From Mycobacterium adipatum (lineage in GTDB: Bacteria > Actinomycetota > Actinomycetes > Mycobacteriales > Mycobacteriaceae), in assembly GCF_001644575.1 (NCBI RefSeq), contig NZ_CP015596.1, positions 3,782,001 through 3,846,000 on the forward strand: a stretch of DNA of 64,000 bases. The letters are read 5' to 3'. Shown piece by piece: positions 29,264 to 37,274 of this stretch; position 1 is the first letter of the stretch; each line of letters opens with the position of its first letter. Made by a program: the position numbers and the translations under genes. The notes under the pieces are model-generated. The model searched no databases. It was not told the DNA's origin and worked only from the letters and a program-made list of their open reading frames with translations.

Positions 29264-30123
29264 CGCCAGTCCCGGATCGCCGCGGCGAACGCGTGGGGCG
29301 CGTCGGACTGGACGAAGTGGCCCGCCCCGGCGACCAGTTCGACACGGTGATCGGAAAAGGTGTCCTTCCACCTGGTGAGTTCGCGGTCGCCGAACGCGAT
29401 ATCGCCGGTTCCCCAGATGATCAGCACCGGTAGCGACGCGATCGCCGGCAGCGTCGATGCGACCTCGGCCAGGAACTCCCGGCTCGCGGTGAGTTCACGA
29501 GGGAAGATCCCCGAGGCTTCGCGGCGCAGCGGGCTTGCCAGCGCCTGCTGATAGTGCGCCATCTCGTCTCCGGACGGCTTCCTGAGCCGGTGTCCGGCCG
29601 GGATCATCGCGTTGACGAACAGATTGAATTGCCTGATCAGCAGCCGCCCCAGCGGTCCTCCCATCACGCGGGACATGATCTGCACGTGCACCGCATCCGT
29701 CGGCCACGCCCAGGTGTTGCCCAGCACCAGACGCTCGACCGCCGCGGGGCGCCGGGCCAGGGCGGCCAGCCCGATGGGCCCGCCCCAGTCATGGACCACC
29801 AGCGTCACCGCACTCAGCGCCAGCTCGTCGATGAAATCGGTGATCACCTGCGCGTGATCGGCGGGCAGATACCCGTATCCCGGTGCCGCGACCGACAACC
29901 CGAATCCCGGGTAGTCGACGGCGACGCAGCGGAAATCGTCGCGCAGCTCCTTGATCACCTCGCGGTACACGAACGACCAGGTGGGATTGCCGTGCAGGAA
30001 CAGCAGGGTAGGCCCACTGCCCTCGTCGATGTAGTGCACGGTGTGGCCGCCGATGTCGACGAACCGGCTGTCGAACGGGAACAGCTCGTCATCGACCCAG
30101 TCCGGTCGCTGTCGTACCACCAT
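29260..30123 (-). CDS. Haloalkane dehalogenase-like alpha/beta hydrolase
   Basis: This 287-residue hydrolase has the dehalogenase set rather than a serine nucleophile: Asp112 in VVHDWGGPIG, neighbouring Trp113, Asn46 in HGNPTWS (halide-binding Asn/Trp pair) and His269 in GAGHFVQSD. The pattern resembles the Asn-Trp haloalkane dehalogenases, perhaps subfamily III; the acid residue is not assigned. ATG at 30123 has GGAAGG 9 nt upstream; GTG 30132 and ATG 30129 are alternatives. The promoter region carries a striking AT-rich palindrome. Other annotations could call it an epoxide hydrolase, but the HGxPT-Trp and D-W pair favour dehalogenase. Confidence 0.78.
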   Translation of the reverse strand: MVVRQRPDWVDDELFPFDSRFVDIGGHTVHYIDEGSGPTLLFLHGNPTWSFVYREVIKELRDDFRCVAVDYPGFGLSVAAPGYGYLPADHAQVITDFIDELALSAVTLVVHDWGGPIGLAALARRPAAVERLVLGNTWAWPTDAVHVQIMSRVMGGPLGRLLIRQFNLFVNAMIPAGHRLRKPSGDEMAHYQQALASPLRREASGIFPRELTASREFLAEVASTLPAIASLPVLIIWGTGDIAFGDRELTRWKDTFSDHRVELVAGAGHFVQSDAPHAFAAAIRDWR

Positions 30124-30147
30124 CGTCATCACCCTTCCGCCGTGTCA

Positions 30148-30181
30148 CTTGATATAAGCAATTGAGCTTTAAAATATCAAG
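30148..30181 (-). promoter_or_regulatory. AT-rich palindrome over the promoter of the dehalogenase-like gene
   Basis: Perfect 8-bp arms CTTGATAT (30148-30155) and ATATCAAG (30174-30181) flank an 18-bp spacer. The spacer itself holds AAGC-N6-GCTT, CAATTG and TTTAAA. On the minus strand the arms supply a -35-like TTGATA (30175-30180) and a -10-like TATATC (30151-30156) with 18-bp spacing. The tract is far more AT-rich than its surroundings, and a repressor dimer here would block the promoter. Confidence 0.5.
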
Positions 30182-30204
30182 CGTGATCGCGCTGCGCATC
30201 CGCG

Positions 30205-31680
30205 CTAATAGACGCCGTCCCACGCTGCGCGCCGGCGGGCATCGGGGTCCTCGACGGTGACATCACGGGTCGACCGGATCACCAGGGTGCGCCGGAACTC
30301 GGCGTCATAGCGCGGCCATTCGCTGAGACCGTCGGTGGCGAAGTCCAGCCAGGTCCGCTGCATCCGCCTGCCCACCGAGGGCTGCACCCGCCGGCCCAGG
30401 GGATGCAGCTTGCGGCCCAGATAGGAGCCGTAGCTGTGCTGGATGTGCACGATCTCGCTGCCGTGCGTCGCGCCCAGCCCGAGCGCCTTCAGCGTCCACG
30501 TGGTGTGGTCGAAGCGGTACACGTGCGTCGCGGCGTCGCCGCTGTAGGCATCGGCGAACGCCCAGGTGGGCGCCCCGAACATGGCGTCGGACCCGAAATC
30601 GACCAGCGCCCGCCGGCGCGGGAACCCCGGATACGCGGCGAGCACCCGGTCCCGGGCCTGCGGCGCGCGGCGGGCGAAGAAGGCATCGATCCCGGCCGCC
30701 GTGGTGGGCAGCATCGGCGGCTTGCCCCAGGCGAACATCGACGCCTCGTGGCTGTTGGTGCCGATGATCAGCGGTACCCGTAGCACCGCGCCGGCGCGCG
30801 CCGCCTCGATCGGATGCTGCGGAAGCAGGTCCACGCCGTGGGTCAATCCGTATGCCAGCACCGGGGTCTGGGCCGCACTCTCCAATTGGATCTGTCCCGC
30901 GGCGCGGCGCAGCCGGCGCTGCGGGAGCGCCTTGAGCTCGTCGGCCCCGACCCCGAGCTCGGCCAGGAACGCCTGCGACTGACGTGCCCGCGACTCCCGA
31001 TCCGCAATCAACGGCAACGCCGGGCTCTGTGCGATGGCCCGACTGAACAGACCCTCGGCGGCCGGGCTGGCCAGCAGCGCCAGCACCGAGGTCGCCCCCG
31101 CGGACTCACCGAACACCGTCACCTGCTCGGGATCTCCGCCGAACGCACCGATGTTCTCCCGGATCCAGCGCAGCGCCGCGATTTGATCACGCAAACACAG
31201 GTTGTCATCGAAACCGGGACCGAGATCGCCGAGCTCGAATCCGCCGAAGACACCGAGCCGATAGGTCACGTTGACCACCACGACATTGCCGTTGGCCGCC
31301 AGCCGGGAACCGTTGTAGAGCTGCAGTTGGCCCGCCCCGTAGACGAAGGCACCGCCGGGGATCCACACCATGACGGGTAACGATCCGCCCACATCGGGTG
31401 ACCAGACCGTCACGGTCAGGCACGCTTCGTCGCGCATCTTGGGGTCATCGCGCCCGCCACCGACGAACGAACGGCCCTGCGGCGGCAGCGGACCGTGCTC
31501 GATGGCGTCCCGCACCCCCGACCACGGTCGCACCGGGCGAGGGGCCACGAAACGCAAGTCGCCCACCGGTTGTTGGGCGTACGCGACGCCGCGCCACACG
31601 CCGACCCCACCGTCGGTGGCGCCCCGGAGCAGGCCGTGCGCCGTCTCCACGATGGTTGTCAGTTCGGCGACAGGGGCCAC
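30205..31680 (-). CDS. Type B carboxylesterase
   Basis: This 491-residue alpha/beta hydrolase of the carboxylesterase/lipase type B family hydrolyses carboxylic esters. The nucleophile S193 is in FGESAGATS, the oxyanion loop is IPGGAFVYGAG near 108-117, and the histidine is in GATHGSEIVHI. The N-terminal GLLRG...GVAYAQQPVGDLRF start is typical. No signal peptide is seen. GTG at 31680 is 6 nt after TACGAT, a leaderless-type promoter. It is divergent from the zinc metallopeptidase gene. Natural substrate unknown. Confidence 0.9.
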   Translation of the reverse strand: MAPVAELTTIVETAHGLLRGATDGGVGVWRGVAYAQQPVGDLRFVAPRPVRPWSGVRDAIEHGPLPPQGRSFVGGGRDDPKMRDEACLTVTVWSPDVGGSLPVMVWIPGGAFVYGAGQLQLYNGSRLAANGNVVVVNVTYRLGVFGGFELGDLGPGFDDNLCLRDQIAALRWIRENIGAFGGDPEQVTVFGESAGATSVLALLASPAAEGLFSRAIAQSPALPLIADRESRARQSQAFLAELGVGADELKALPQRRLRRAAGQIQLESAAQTPVLAYGLTHGVDLLPQHPIEAARAGAVLRVPLIIGTNSHEASMFAWGKPPMLPTTAAGIDAFFARRAPQARDRVLAAYPGFPRRRALVDFGSDAMFGAPTWAFADAYSGDAATHVYRFDHTTWTLKALGLGATHGSEIVHIQHSYGSYLGRKLHPLGRRVQPSVGRRMQRTWLDFATDGLSEWPRYDAEFRRTLVIRSTRDVTVEDPDARRRAAWDGVY

Positions 31681-31686
31681 CCCAGA

Positions 31687-31692
31687 ATCGTA
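31687..31692 (-). promoter_or_regulatory. Leaderless -10 element for the carboxylesterase gene
   Basis: TACGAT on the minus strand, 6 nt, then GTG at 31680, without a ribosome-binding site. Confidence 0.5.
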
Positions 31693-31742
31693 GTGTGGAA
31701 AGCTGAGCGCGGCTTGGACCAGGTGATGGTGCCGACACGCAG

Positions 31743-32654
31743 ATGGGGTTGGTGAGGACGTTGACCTTCAACGAGGGTATGCAGATCGACACGAGCACCA
31801 CCTCGAGCAGTGGCGGTCGGGGCGGGGGCGGGCGCGGGATCGCCGTCGGCGGGGGTATCGGCGGGCTCCTGCTGGTGGTGGTCGCCCTGTTCCTCGGGGT
31901 GGATCCGAGCAGCGTATTGCCCCAAGATCAGGTGCCGGGCATGGACACCCAGGGTGTCGACGCCTCGGGTTTCGATCTGAGCCAATGCAAGACCGGCGCG
32001 GACGCCAATGCGATCGTGCAATGCCGGGTGGTGGCCACCGGCAACTCCGTGGATGCGGTCTGGGCGCAACAGCTGCAGGGGTATCAGCGCCCGCAGGTCC
32101 GGCTGTTCACCGGGTCGGTGAACACCGGTTGCGGGCCGGCCGACAGCGCGGTGGGCCCGTTCTACTGCCCGTCGGACCGGACGGCCTATTTCGACACCGA
32201 CTTCTTCGACGTGCTGGTCGACCAGTTCGGTTCCAGCGGTGGCCCGTTGGCCCAGGAATACGTGGTCGCCCATGAGTTCGGCCACCATGTGCAAAACCTG
32301 CTCGGAGTGCTCGGGCGCGCGCAGCAGGATCCGCAGGGCCCCACCGGCGGCGGGGTCCGCACCGAGCTGCAGGCCGATTGTTATGCCGGGGTCTGGGCCC
32401 ACTACGCCTCCATCACCAAACAGGAGAGCACCGGCGAGCCGTTCTTGGAACCGTTGAGCGACAAGGACATCGCCGATGCGCTGTCCGCGGCGTCGTCGGT
32501 CGGCGACGACCGCATCCAGAAGCAGGCCACCGGACGGGTGAACCCGGAGGCCTGGACCCACGGCTCCTCGGCGCAGCGCCAGCAGTGGTTCACGCAGGGG
32601 TATCGGACCGGCGACCCGAACCAGTGCGACACCTTCGCCCCCGGGGCGCTGTGA
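31743..32654 (+). CDS. Neutral zinc metallopeptidase, membrane-anchored (Rv2575/YpfJ type)
   Basis: This 303-residue protein has a Gly-rich N-terminal linker, one transmembrane helix (about residues 33-53) and an extracytoplasmic peptidase domain. The zinc motif is HEFGHH (H177, E178, H181 from this start), with RTELQADCYAG downstream supplying the third ligand region. Cysteines in SQCKTG, VQCRVV, NTGCGP, FYCPSD and NQCDTF suggest disulfides. The start is uncertain: TTG at 31761 (giving TFNEGMQIDTSTT) fits homologues best. The next gene starts within its stop codon. Confidence 0.88.
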   Translation: MGLVRTLTFNEGMQIDTSTTSSSGGRGGGGRGIAVGGGIGGLLLVVVALFLGVDPSSVLPQDQVPGMDTQGVDASGFDLSQCKTGADANAIVQCRVVATGNSVDAVWAQQLQGYQRPQVRLFTGSVNTGCGPADSAVGPFYCPSDRTAYFDTDFFDVLVDQFGSSGGPLAQEYVVAHEFGHHVQNLLGVLGRAQQDPQGPTGGGVRTELQADCYAGVWAHYASITKQESTGEPFLEPLSDKDIADALSAASSVGDDRIQKQATGRVNPEAWTHGSSAQRQQWFTQGYRTGDPNQCDTFAPGAL

Positions 32655-33178
32655 GCGACGCGATCATCCCGGACGACAAGGACTGGACCTGGGTGCTTGC
32701 CCGGGCCTGCCCGGAGTGCGGTTTCGACCCCGCGACCGTGCGCGCCGCCGATGTCCCCGGCCGCATCCGTCGCGATGCCGCGGCCTGGGTCACCCGGCTG
32801 GCGCAGCCGGACGTCCGGGTCCGCCCACAACCCGGGGTGTGGTCGACACTCGAGTACGGCTGCCACATCCGTGATGTGCACCGCATCTTCGATCACCGCG
32901 TGCAGTTGATGCTGACCGAGGACGATCCGCGGTTCCCGAACTGGGACCAGGATGACACCGCCGTGGCCGAGGACTACTCGTCCCAAGATCCCGCGGTGGT
33001 CGCCGGCGAGCTGTCCGACGCGGCCACCACCGTCGCCGACCGCTACGACCGGGTACCCGCGGGCGGCTGGGCACGACGCGGATTGCGAAGCAATGGCAGC
33101 GAATTCACGGTCGCCACCATCGCGGTCTACCACCTGCACGATATCGTGCACCACGCCTGGGACGTGCGCACGGTGTGA
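32651..33178 (+). CDS. DinB/MDMPI-like metal-dependent family protein
   Basis: This 175-residue protein has a four-helix DinB-superfamily look. Putative metal ligands are the histidines in YGCHIRDVHRIFDHRV and YHLHDIVHHAWDV. The N-terminus (DWTWVLARACPECGFDP) contains a CPEC pair that may bind zinc, common in mycobacterial members. Related proteins include thiol-dependent transferases and maleylpyruvate isomerases using mycothiol; the reaction here is unknown. The start is the GTG of GTGA at 32651, overlapping the upstream stop by 4 bp. It converges on tesB with a 1-bp gap. Confidence 0.75.
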   Translation: MSDAIIPDDKDWTWVLARACPECGFDPATVRAADVPGRIRRDAAAWVTRLAQPDVRVRPQPGVWSTLEYGCHIRDVHRIFDHRVQLMLTEDDPRFPNWDQDDTAVAEDYSSQDPAVVAGELSDAATTVADRYDRVPAGGWARRGLRSNGSEFTVATIAVYHLHDIVHHAWDVRTV

Positions 33179-33179
33179 G

Positions 33180-34070
33180 TCAGAGCCGCGACTGCTCCTT
33201 GATGCCGGTGTCGCTACTGCGCAGCGGGCGGATCAGTCCATCCTGGCAGAACGAGGCCAGCAGTTGGCCGTCCTCGGTATGCACGGTGCCGCGGACATGG
33301 GACATGCCGGCCCCGACCTGGGTGCTCTCGTGCCCGTACAACAGCCACCCCTGCCATTGCACGGGTTCGTGGAAGCTGACCGAGATGGTCATCGGCGCGG
33401 TCGACACCGTCAGATGCGCCTGTGCGGTGCCGATACCCTCGTGTGCGCGCATGGTGGTGGAGATCCCCAGGTGTCCGGTGAAATAGGCGATCAGTGCCTT
33501 GGCCAGCTCATCGCGACCCGGGATCGGGTCGTAGTGCAGCCAGGCGTACAACTCCGGCGGCCCGACCTCGTCGGGGCTGTTGACGTCGACGACATCGACG
33601 AGGCGGACCTCGCGCCCGCTCATCGGCATGATGGCGGGTTGAGCCGCCGCCGGACCCACCACATCCGCCTTGGGCAGGTGGTGGCGGATGACGTCGCCGG
33701 AGGGCACATCGGCGAGCACCGTGACGGTGATACACCGCTTGCCGTTCTGCGACGCGGTCACCACCGCGGTCGCCGTCGAACGGCCCTCGGAGAGCACGTC
33801 GATATCGAGCACTACCGGCGGCCCGACCAGCACGACACGGGCGAACACGGCGTAGGCCGATCGCACCGATTTGCCCGGGAAGCGTTTGGCCACCGCCACG
33901 ATGGCCTGGGCGAGCACCTGGGTCCCCTCCACGACCTGACGATCGTCGGCGCCGGCGAGCCCGGTCTGGGCAATGAAGCGGTTGTCCCCGTCCGGACGGG
34001 GCTCGAAAAGCTCGAGCAGCCCCTCCAGCGTCCACTGCGCCTGCTGCTGCGCCTGATCCGATGTCGTCAT
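33180..34070 (-). CDS. tesB: Acyl-CoA thioesterase II (TesB family)
   Basis: This 296-residue double-hotdog thioesterase hydrolyses acyl-CoA to free acid and CoA. Typical segments are the N-terminal LLELFEPRPDGDNRFIAQTG, VFGGQ-like region replaced by VVEGTQVLAQAIVAV, YFTGHLGIS, and the C-terminal hotdog with SISVSFHEPV-like ISVSFHEPVQWQGWLLYGHES. The frame stays open upstream to 34313 through the tetR gene; ATG at 34070 is chosen because GGAAGGGG lies 5 nt upstream. It is divergent from the TetR regulator, with an operator candidate between them. Some members of this family act on acyl-CoAs from beta-oxidation, which fits the neighbouring dehydrogenases. Confidence 0.88.
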   Translation of the reverse strand: MTTSDQAQQQAQWTLEGLLELFEPRPDGDNRFIAQTGLAGADDRQVVEGTQVLAQAIVAVAKRFPGKSVRSAYAVFARVVLVGPPVVLDIDVLSEGRSTATAVVTASQNGKRCITVTVLADVPSGDVIRHHLPKADVVGPAAAQPAIMPMSGREVRLVDVVDVNSPDEVGPPELYAWLHYDPIPGRDELAKALIAYFTGHLGISTTMRAHEGIGTAQAHLTVSTAPMTISVSFHEPVQWQGWLLYGHESTQVGAGMSHVRGTVHTEDGQLLASFCQDGLIRPLRSSDTGIKEQSRL

Positions 34071-34100
34071 CGTGCCCCTTCCTGGTGGCTCTGCAAAAAC

Positions 34101-34112
34101 GGTAACGTCATT
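34101..34112. promoter_or_regulatory. GGTAACGTCATT operator candidate, copy 1 (tesB/tetR intergenic)
   Basis: The 12-bp sequence lies in the 84-bp gap between the divergent tesB and tetR start codons. It is identical to copy 2 at 34792-34803. The right arm here is imperfect (GGTAA-CGTCA-TTCTC). Confidence 0.5.
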
Positions 34113-34154
34113 CTCGCGGGTTGCACAACACTCCGATCCCGAGGGGGTCCGTAG

Positions 34155-34796
34155 ATGGCCAGACCCACGGCGCGCGGCACGGAGACCGAGTCGCGGCCCG
34201 CGCGATTCATGAGATCGGCCCTGGAGATCCTCGGCGAGACCGGCCGCACCGATTTCACCGTGCTGGCGGTGGTGGAACGCTCGAAGACCTCGCTGCGGTC
34301 GTTCTACCAGCACTACTCCAGCAAGGACGAGCTGCTGCTCGCCCTTGTCGACAGGATCATGGCCGAGTCGGCGGCACGGTGGCGCACCGACGTGGCCGGC
34401 CTGGACGCGATCGCGGCGCTACGCACCCTCGTCGAGCGGATCACCGCGCCGGCGGCATCCACCAAACAGGACAGCATCAACCGTGGCCTGACCTTCTACA
34501 ACGATCATCTCGCCGAGACGCTGCCCCGCGAATATGCCCGCGTGCTGTCGCCGCTGCACGCGTTGATCAGGGACATCATCGTCGCCGGTGGCGCCGAGGG
34601 CGTATTCCGCGAAGCCTCCGACAGCGAGACCGACACCGCCGCCGCCCTCATCATGCAGACGATGCTCGGGGCGTTGCGGTTGCGCGTGCTGGGCGCCGAA
34701 CTCAACGGCGCCCCGGTCGAGGGCCAGCACATCTTCGAATTCTGCGTGCGAAGTCTGCTGCGCGACCCGGGGCATCCGATCCGACCCCCATGGTAA
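34155..34796 (+). CDS. TetR/AcrR family transcriptional regulator
   Basis: This 213-residue regulator has an N-terminal helix-turn-helix (FMRSALEILGETGRTDFTVLAVVERSKTSLRSFYQHYSSKDELLLAL; key parts GRTDFTV, RSFYQHYSSKDELL) and an all-helical ligand domain. GAGGGGG lies 7 nt before the ATG. It sits between divergent tesB and the downstream acyl-CoA dehydrogenase pair, and repeats of one 12-bp element lie on both sides of the gene. This predicts autoregulation and control of all three neighbours, probably released by an acyl-CoA. Its stop codon lies inside operator copy 2. Confidence 0.92.
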   Translation: MARPTARGTETESRPARFMRSALEILGETGRTDFTVLAVVERSKTSLRSFYQHYSSKDELLLALVDRIMAESAARWRTDVAGLDAIAALRTLVERITAPAASTKQDSINRGLTFYNDHLAETLPREYARVLSPLHALIRDIIVAGGAEGVFREASDSETDTAAALIMQTMLGALRLRVLGAELNGAPVEGQHIFEFCVRSLLRDPGHPIRPPW

Positions 34797-34807
34797 CGTC
34801 ATTACCA
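34791..34807. promoter_or_regulatory. Palindrome TGGTAA-CGTCA-TTACCA, operator copy 2 upstream of the acyl-CoA dehydrogenases
   Basis: This is a perfect 6-bp inverted repeat with a 5-bp centre, containing the same GGTAACGTCATT as copy 1. It overlaps the tetR stop (TAA, 34794-34796) and lies 74 bp before the first dehydrogenase ATG. Confidence 0.6.
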
Positions 34808-34881
34808 CTTCACGGAAATTGTCTTTTCAGAAGGCGGAAATGCCGCCCCGGCGATGACCTGCGTGTGACAGGAGCTACCCC

Positions 34882-36012
34882 ATGACCGTTGCCGCCAACC
34901 CGGAACAGATGTTGTTCGCCTCCACCGCCCAGGCCTTCCTGGAGAAGGAGGCTTCCCTGCACAAGGTGCGCGAAATCCACAGCACTGGTGGCTCTTTCGA
35001 TGCCCGATGGTGGCAGCGCGCCGCCGAGCTGGGCTGGGCTGGCCTACTGGTGCCCGAGGAGCTCGGTGGCGGCAGCGTTTCCGGGGACGGCATCGCCGAT
35101 CTGGCGATGCTGGCCGAGCAGGCCGGGCGCACCGTGGCTCCCGGCCCGCTGCATCCGGTCAGCGTCGTGCTCGCCGGACTGGTCGAGGCGGCGCAGCACC
35201 ACGAGGGGCTCATCGAGTCGCTGGTATCCGGCGAGACGGTCGCGAGCTGGGCGGTGTACGAACCCGGCGCCCCGTTCTCGCCGCTCACCCCCTCGCTCAC
35301 CGCCACCGCGACCGACGGCGGCTACCGTCTCGACGGGGTGAAGGACCGGGTCGAATCCGGCGATGCCGCCGGGGTGCTGCTGGTGACCGCCGCACTGGAC
35401 GGGGTGCCCCGTCAGTTCGTGGTGCCCACCGACACCGCCGGGGTGGGTATCGCGACCCAACGGTCGCTGGACATGGTGCGCCACTATGCGCGGGTGACAT
35501 TCGACGGTGTCGAGGTCGGCGCCGACGCCGTGGTCGGCACGGCCGAGCAGACCGCGCACATCATCGAACGCCAGCGTCAGGTGGCGCTGGTCCTGCAATG
35601 CGCCGAGACCGTCGGCATCCTGGACGCGGTGCTGGCCATGACCAACCAGTGGCTCCTCGACCGGCACAGCTTCGGCCGGCCGCTGGCCTCCTATCAGGCG
35701 CTCAAGCATCGCTTCGCCGACATGAAGCTGTGGTTCGAGGCCGCCCGCGCCACCACCGCCGGTGCCGCCGAGGCAGTCGGTGCGCGATCCCCGCAGGCAG
35801 CCAAATTGGTCAGCGTCGCGAAAGCCTATGTCGGCGAGCGCGCCCCGGTGATGCTGCAGGACTGTGTCCAGCTGCACGGCGGCATCGGCGTCACGTGGGA
35901 GCACGACCTGCACCTGTACCTGCGCCGGGCGGCGCAGAACCGGGCGATGTTCGGCTCGCCCGAGGACCACCACCGAGTCATCTTCGACCTGAGCCGAAAG
36001 GTCCCCGCATGA
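34882..36012 (+). CDS. Acyl-CoA dehydrogenase family protein (first of a pair)
   Basis: This flavoprotein of 376 residues has the acyl-CoA dehydrogenase fold: N-terminal helical domain (GWAGLLVPEELGGG), middle beta domain (YARVTFDGVEVG) and C-terminal helices with RHSFGRPLASYQALKHRFAD and LHGGIGVTWEHDLHLYLRRA. It would oxidise an acyl-CoA at alpha-beta using FAD. AGGAG lies before the ATG. Its stop overlaps the second dehydrogenase by ATGA. Paired mycobacterial FadE proteins often form alpha2beta2 complexes, so this is probably one subunit. Substrate is unknown; TesB and TetR neighbours suggest fatty-acid or side-chain catabolism. Confidence 0.88.
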   Translation: MTVAANPEQMLFASTAQAFLEKEASLHKVREIHSTGGSFDARWWQRAAELGWAGLLVPEELGGGSVSGDGIADLAMLAEQAGRTVAPGPLHPVSVVLAGLVEAAQHHEGLIESLVSGETVASWAVYEPGAPFSPLTPSLTATATDGGYRLDGVKDRVESGDAAGVLLVTAALDGVPRQFVVPTDTAGVGIATQRSLDMVRHYARVTFDGVEVGADAVVGTAEQTAHIIERQRQVALVLQCAETVGILDAVLAMTNQWLLDRHSFGRPLASYQALKHRFADMKLWFEAARATTAGAAEAVGARSPQAAKLVSVAKAYVGERAPVMLQDCVQLHGGIGVTWEHDLHLYLRRAAQNRAMFGSPEDHHRVIFDLSRKVPA

Positions 36013-37262
36013 CGGACACCGCCCTGTCCACCCACACCGACGAGTCGGTCGCGGATTTCGCCGTCCGGGCCCGCACGTGGCTCGCCGAGAACATGCCGCC
36101 CATCGACCCCGACAACCCGCCGTTCATGGTGCGTGCCGAGCAGCAGTCGTGGGATCGCGCCAAGGCACTGCAACGCACGCTGCACGCGGGCGGTTTCGCC
36201 GGGATCTGCTTTCCCCGCGAGTACGGCGGTCTCGGGCTGGACATGGCCTACCAGAAGGCGTTCAACGCCGAATGCCGGGCCTACGAGATGCCGCTGATCC
36301 TGAACACGCCGTCGTTCACCATCTGCGCGGCGACCATCCTGGATGTCGGCAGCGAGGAACAGAAGCGGACGCGCATCTCGGCGGCCATCCGCGGCGACGA
36401 GATCCTGTGCCAGTTGCTGTCCGAACCCAGCGGCGGCTCCGATCTGGCCGGCGTGATCACCCGGGCCGACCGGGTCGGGGACAAGTGGATCATCAACGGC
36501 GCCAAGACCTGGAGCACCAGTGCGTTCGCCGCCGACTACGGCTTGATGCTGGCCCGCACCGACTGGAACGTCCCCAAACACGAGGGCCTCACCATGTTCC
36601 TGGTGCCGCTGAACGCACCCGGTATCACGATGCGCCGGATCACCGAGGTCAACGGCAACGAGGAGTTCTGCGAAGAGTTCTTCGACGGTCTGGAACTCGG
36701 CGACGACGCCGTGGTCGGCGCGGTCAACGACGGCTGGACCGTGGCGTCGCGCCAGCTGCATCACGAGCGGCGCGCCGTCGGTGGCGGATCCGAATTCGCC
36801 AGCGGCACAGGGGCGGAGAACGCCAGCGAGATGCCCCCCGATCATGTCGGGCTGGCCGAGGCGACCGGGCAGGGCGGCGATGCGCGGATCCAGGACCTGG
36901 CCGGGCGGGCGCTGGCTCGCCGCATCGTCAAGGAACAGCTCATCGAGCATGTGTCCCGGTGCATCGCGAACGGTTCGCTGCCACCCAACGCCGGAACCCT
37001 GATCCGGCTCTTCCACGCCGAGACCACCGAGCTCGAGATCGACACCGCGCTGGCCATCGCCGGTACCGCCGCAGTCGTCGACGACGACAATGCCCTGCTG
37101 GACATCGGCATACGCTATCTGTCCCGGCAGACCGGCTCACTGGGCGGCGGTAGCTCGGAGATGGCCCGCAACGTGATCGGCGAGCGGGTGCTCGGCTTCC
37201 CGCGCGAACCCGCCGCCGATCGCGGTGTGCCCTTCAATCAGGTCCGGCGCAACAAGACCTGA
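36009..37262 (+). CDS. Acyl-CoA dehydrogenase family protein (second of a pair)
   Basis: This 417-residue acyl-CoA dehydrogenase starts at the ATG of ATGA, overlapping the upstream gene by 4 bp. Key segments are FAGICFPREYGGLGLDMAYQ (N-terminal domain), LSEPSGGSDLAG (substrate/FAD loop), WIINGAKTWSTSAF, and the C-terminal GGGSSEMARNVIGERVLGFPRE. The WTVASRQLHHERRAVGGGSEFASG stretch is unusually Gly/Ser-rich. It most likely pairs with the preceding protein as a heteromer. It converges on the WS/DGAT gene with a 12-bp gap. Confidence 0.88.
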   Translation: MTDTALSTHTDESVADFAVRARTWLAENMPPIDPDNPPFMVRAEQQSWDRAKALQRTLHAGGFAGICFPREYGGLGLDMAYQKAFNAECRAYEMPLILNTPSFTICAATILDVGSEEQKRTRISAAIRGDEILCQLLSEPSGGSDLAGVITRADRVGDKWIINGAKTWSTSAFAADYGLMLARTDWNVPKHEGLTMFLVPLNAPGITMRRITEVNGNEEFCEEFFDGLELGDDAVVGAVNDGWTVASRQLHHERRAVGGGSEFASGTGAENASEMPPDHVGLAEATGQGGDARIQDLAGRALARRIVKEQLIEHVSRCIANGSLPPNAGTLIRLFHAETTELEIDTALAIAGTAAVVDDDNALLDIGIRYLSRQTGSLGGGSSEMARNVIGERVLGFPREPAADRGVPFNQVRRNKT

Positions 37263-37274
37263 TCGGCCGTCGGG

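Noticed and set aside
34071..34313. Extension of the TesB frame upstream by about 80 codons.
   Set aside because: It runs antisense through the start of tetR and the operator; the ATG at 34070 has a good ribosome-binding site and normal family length.
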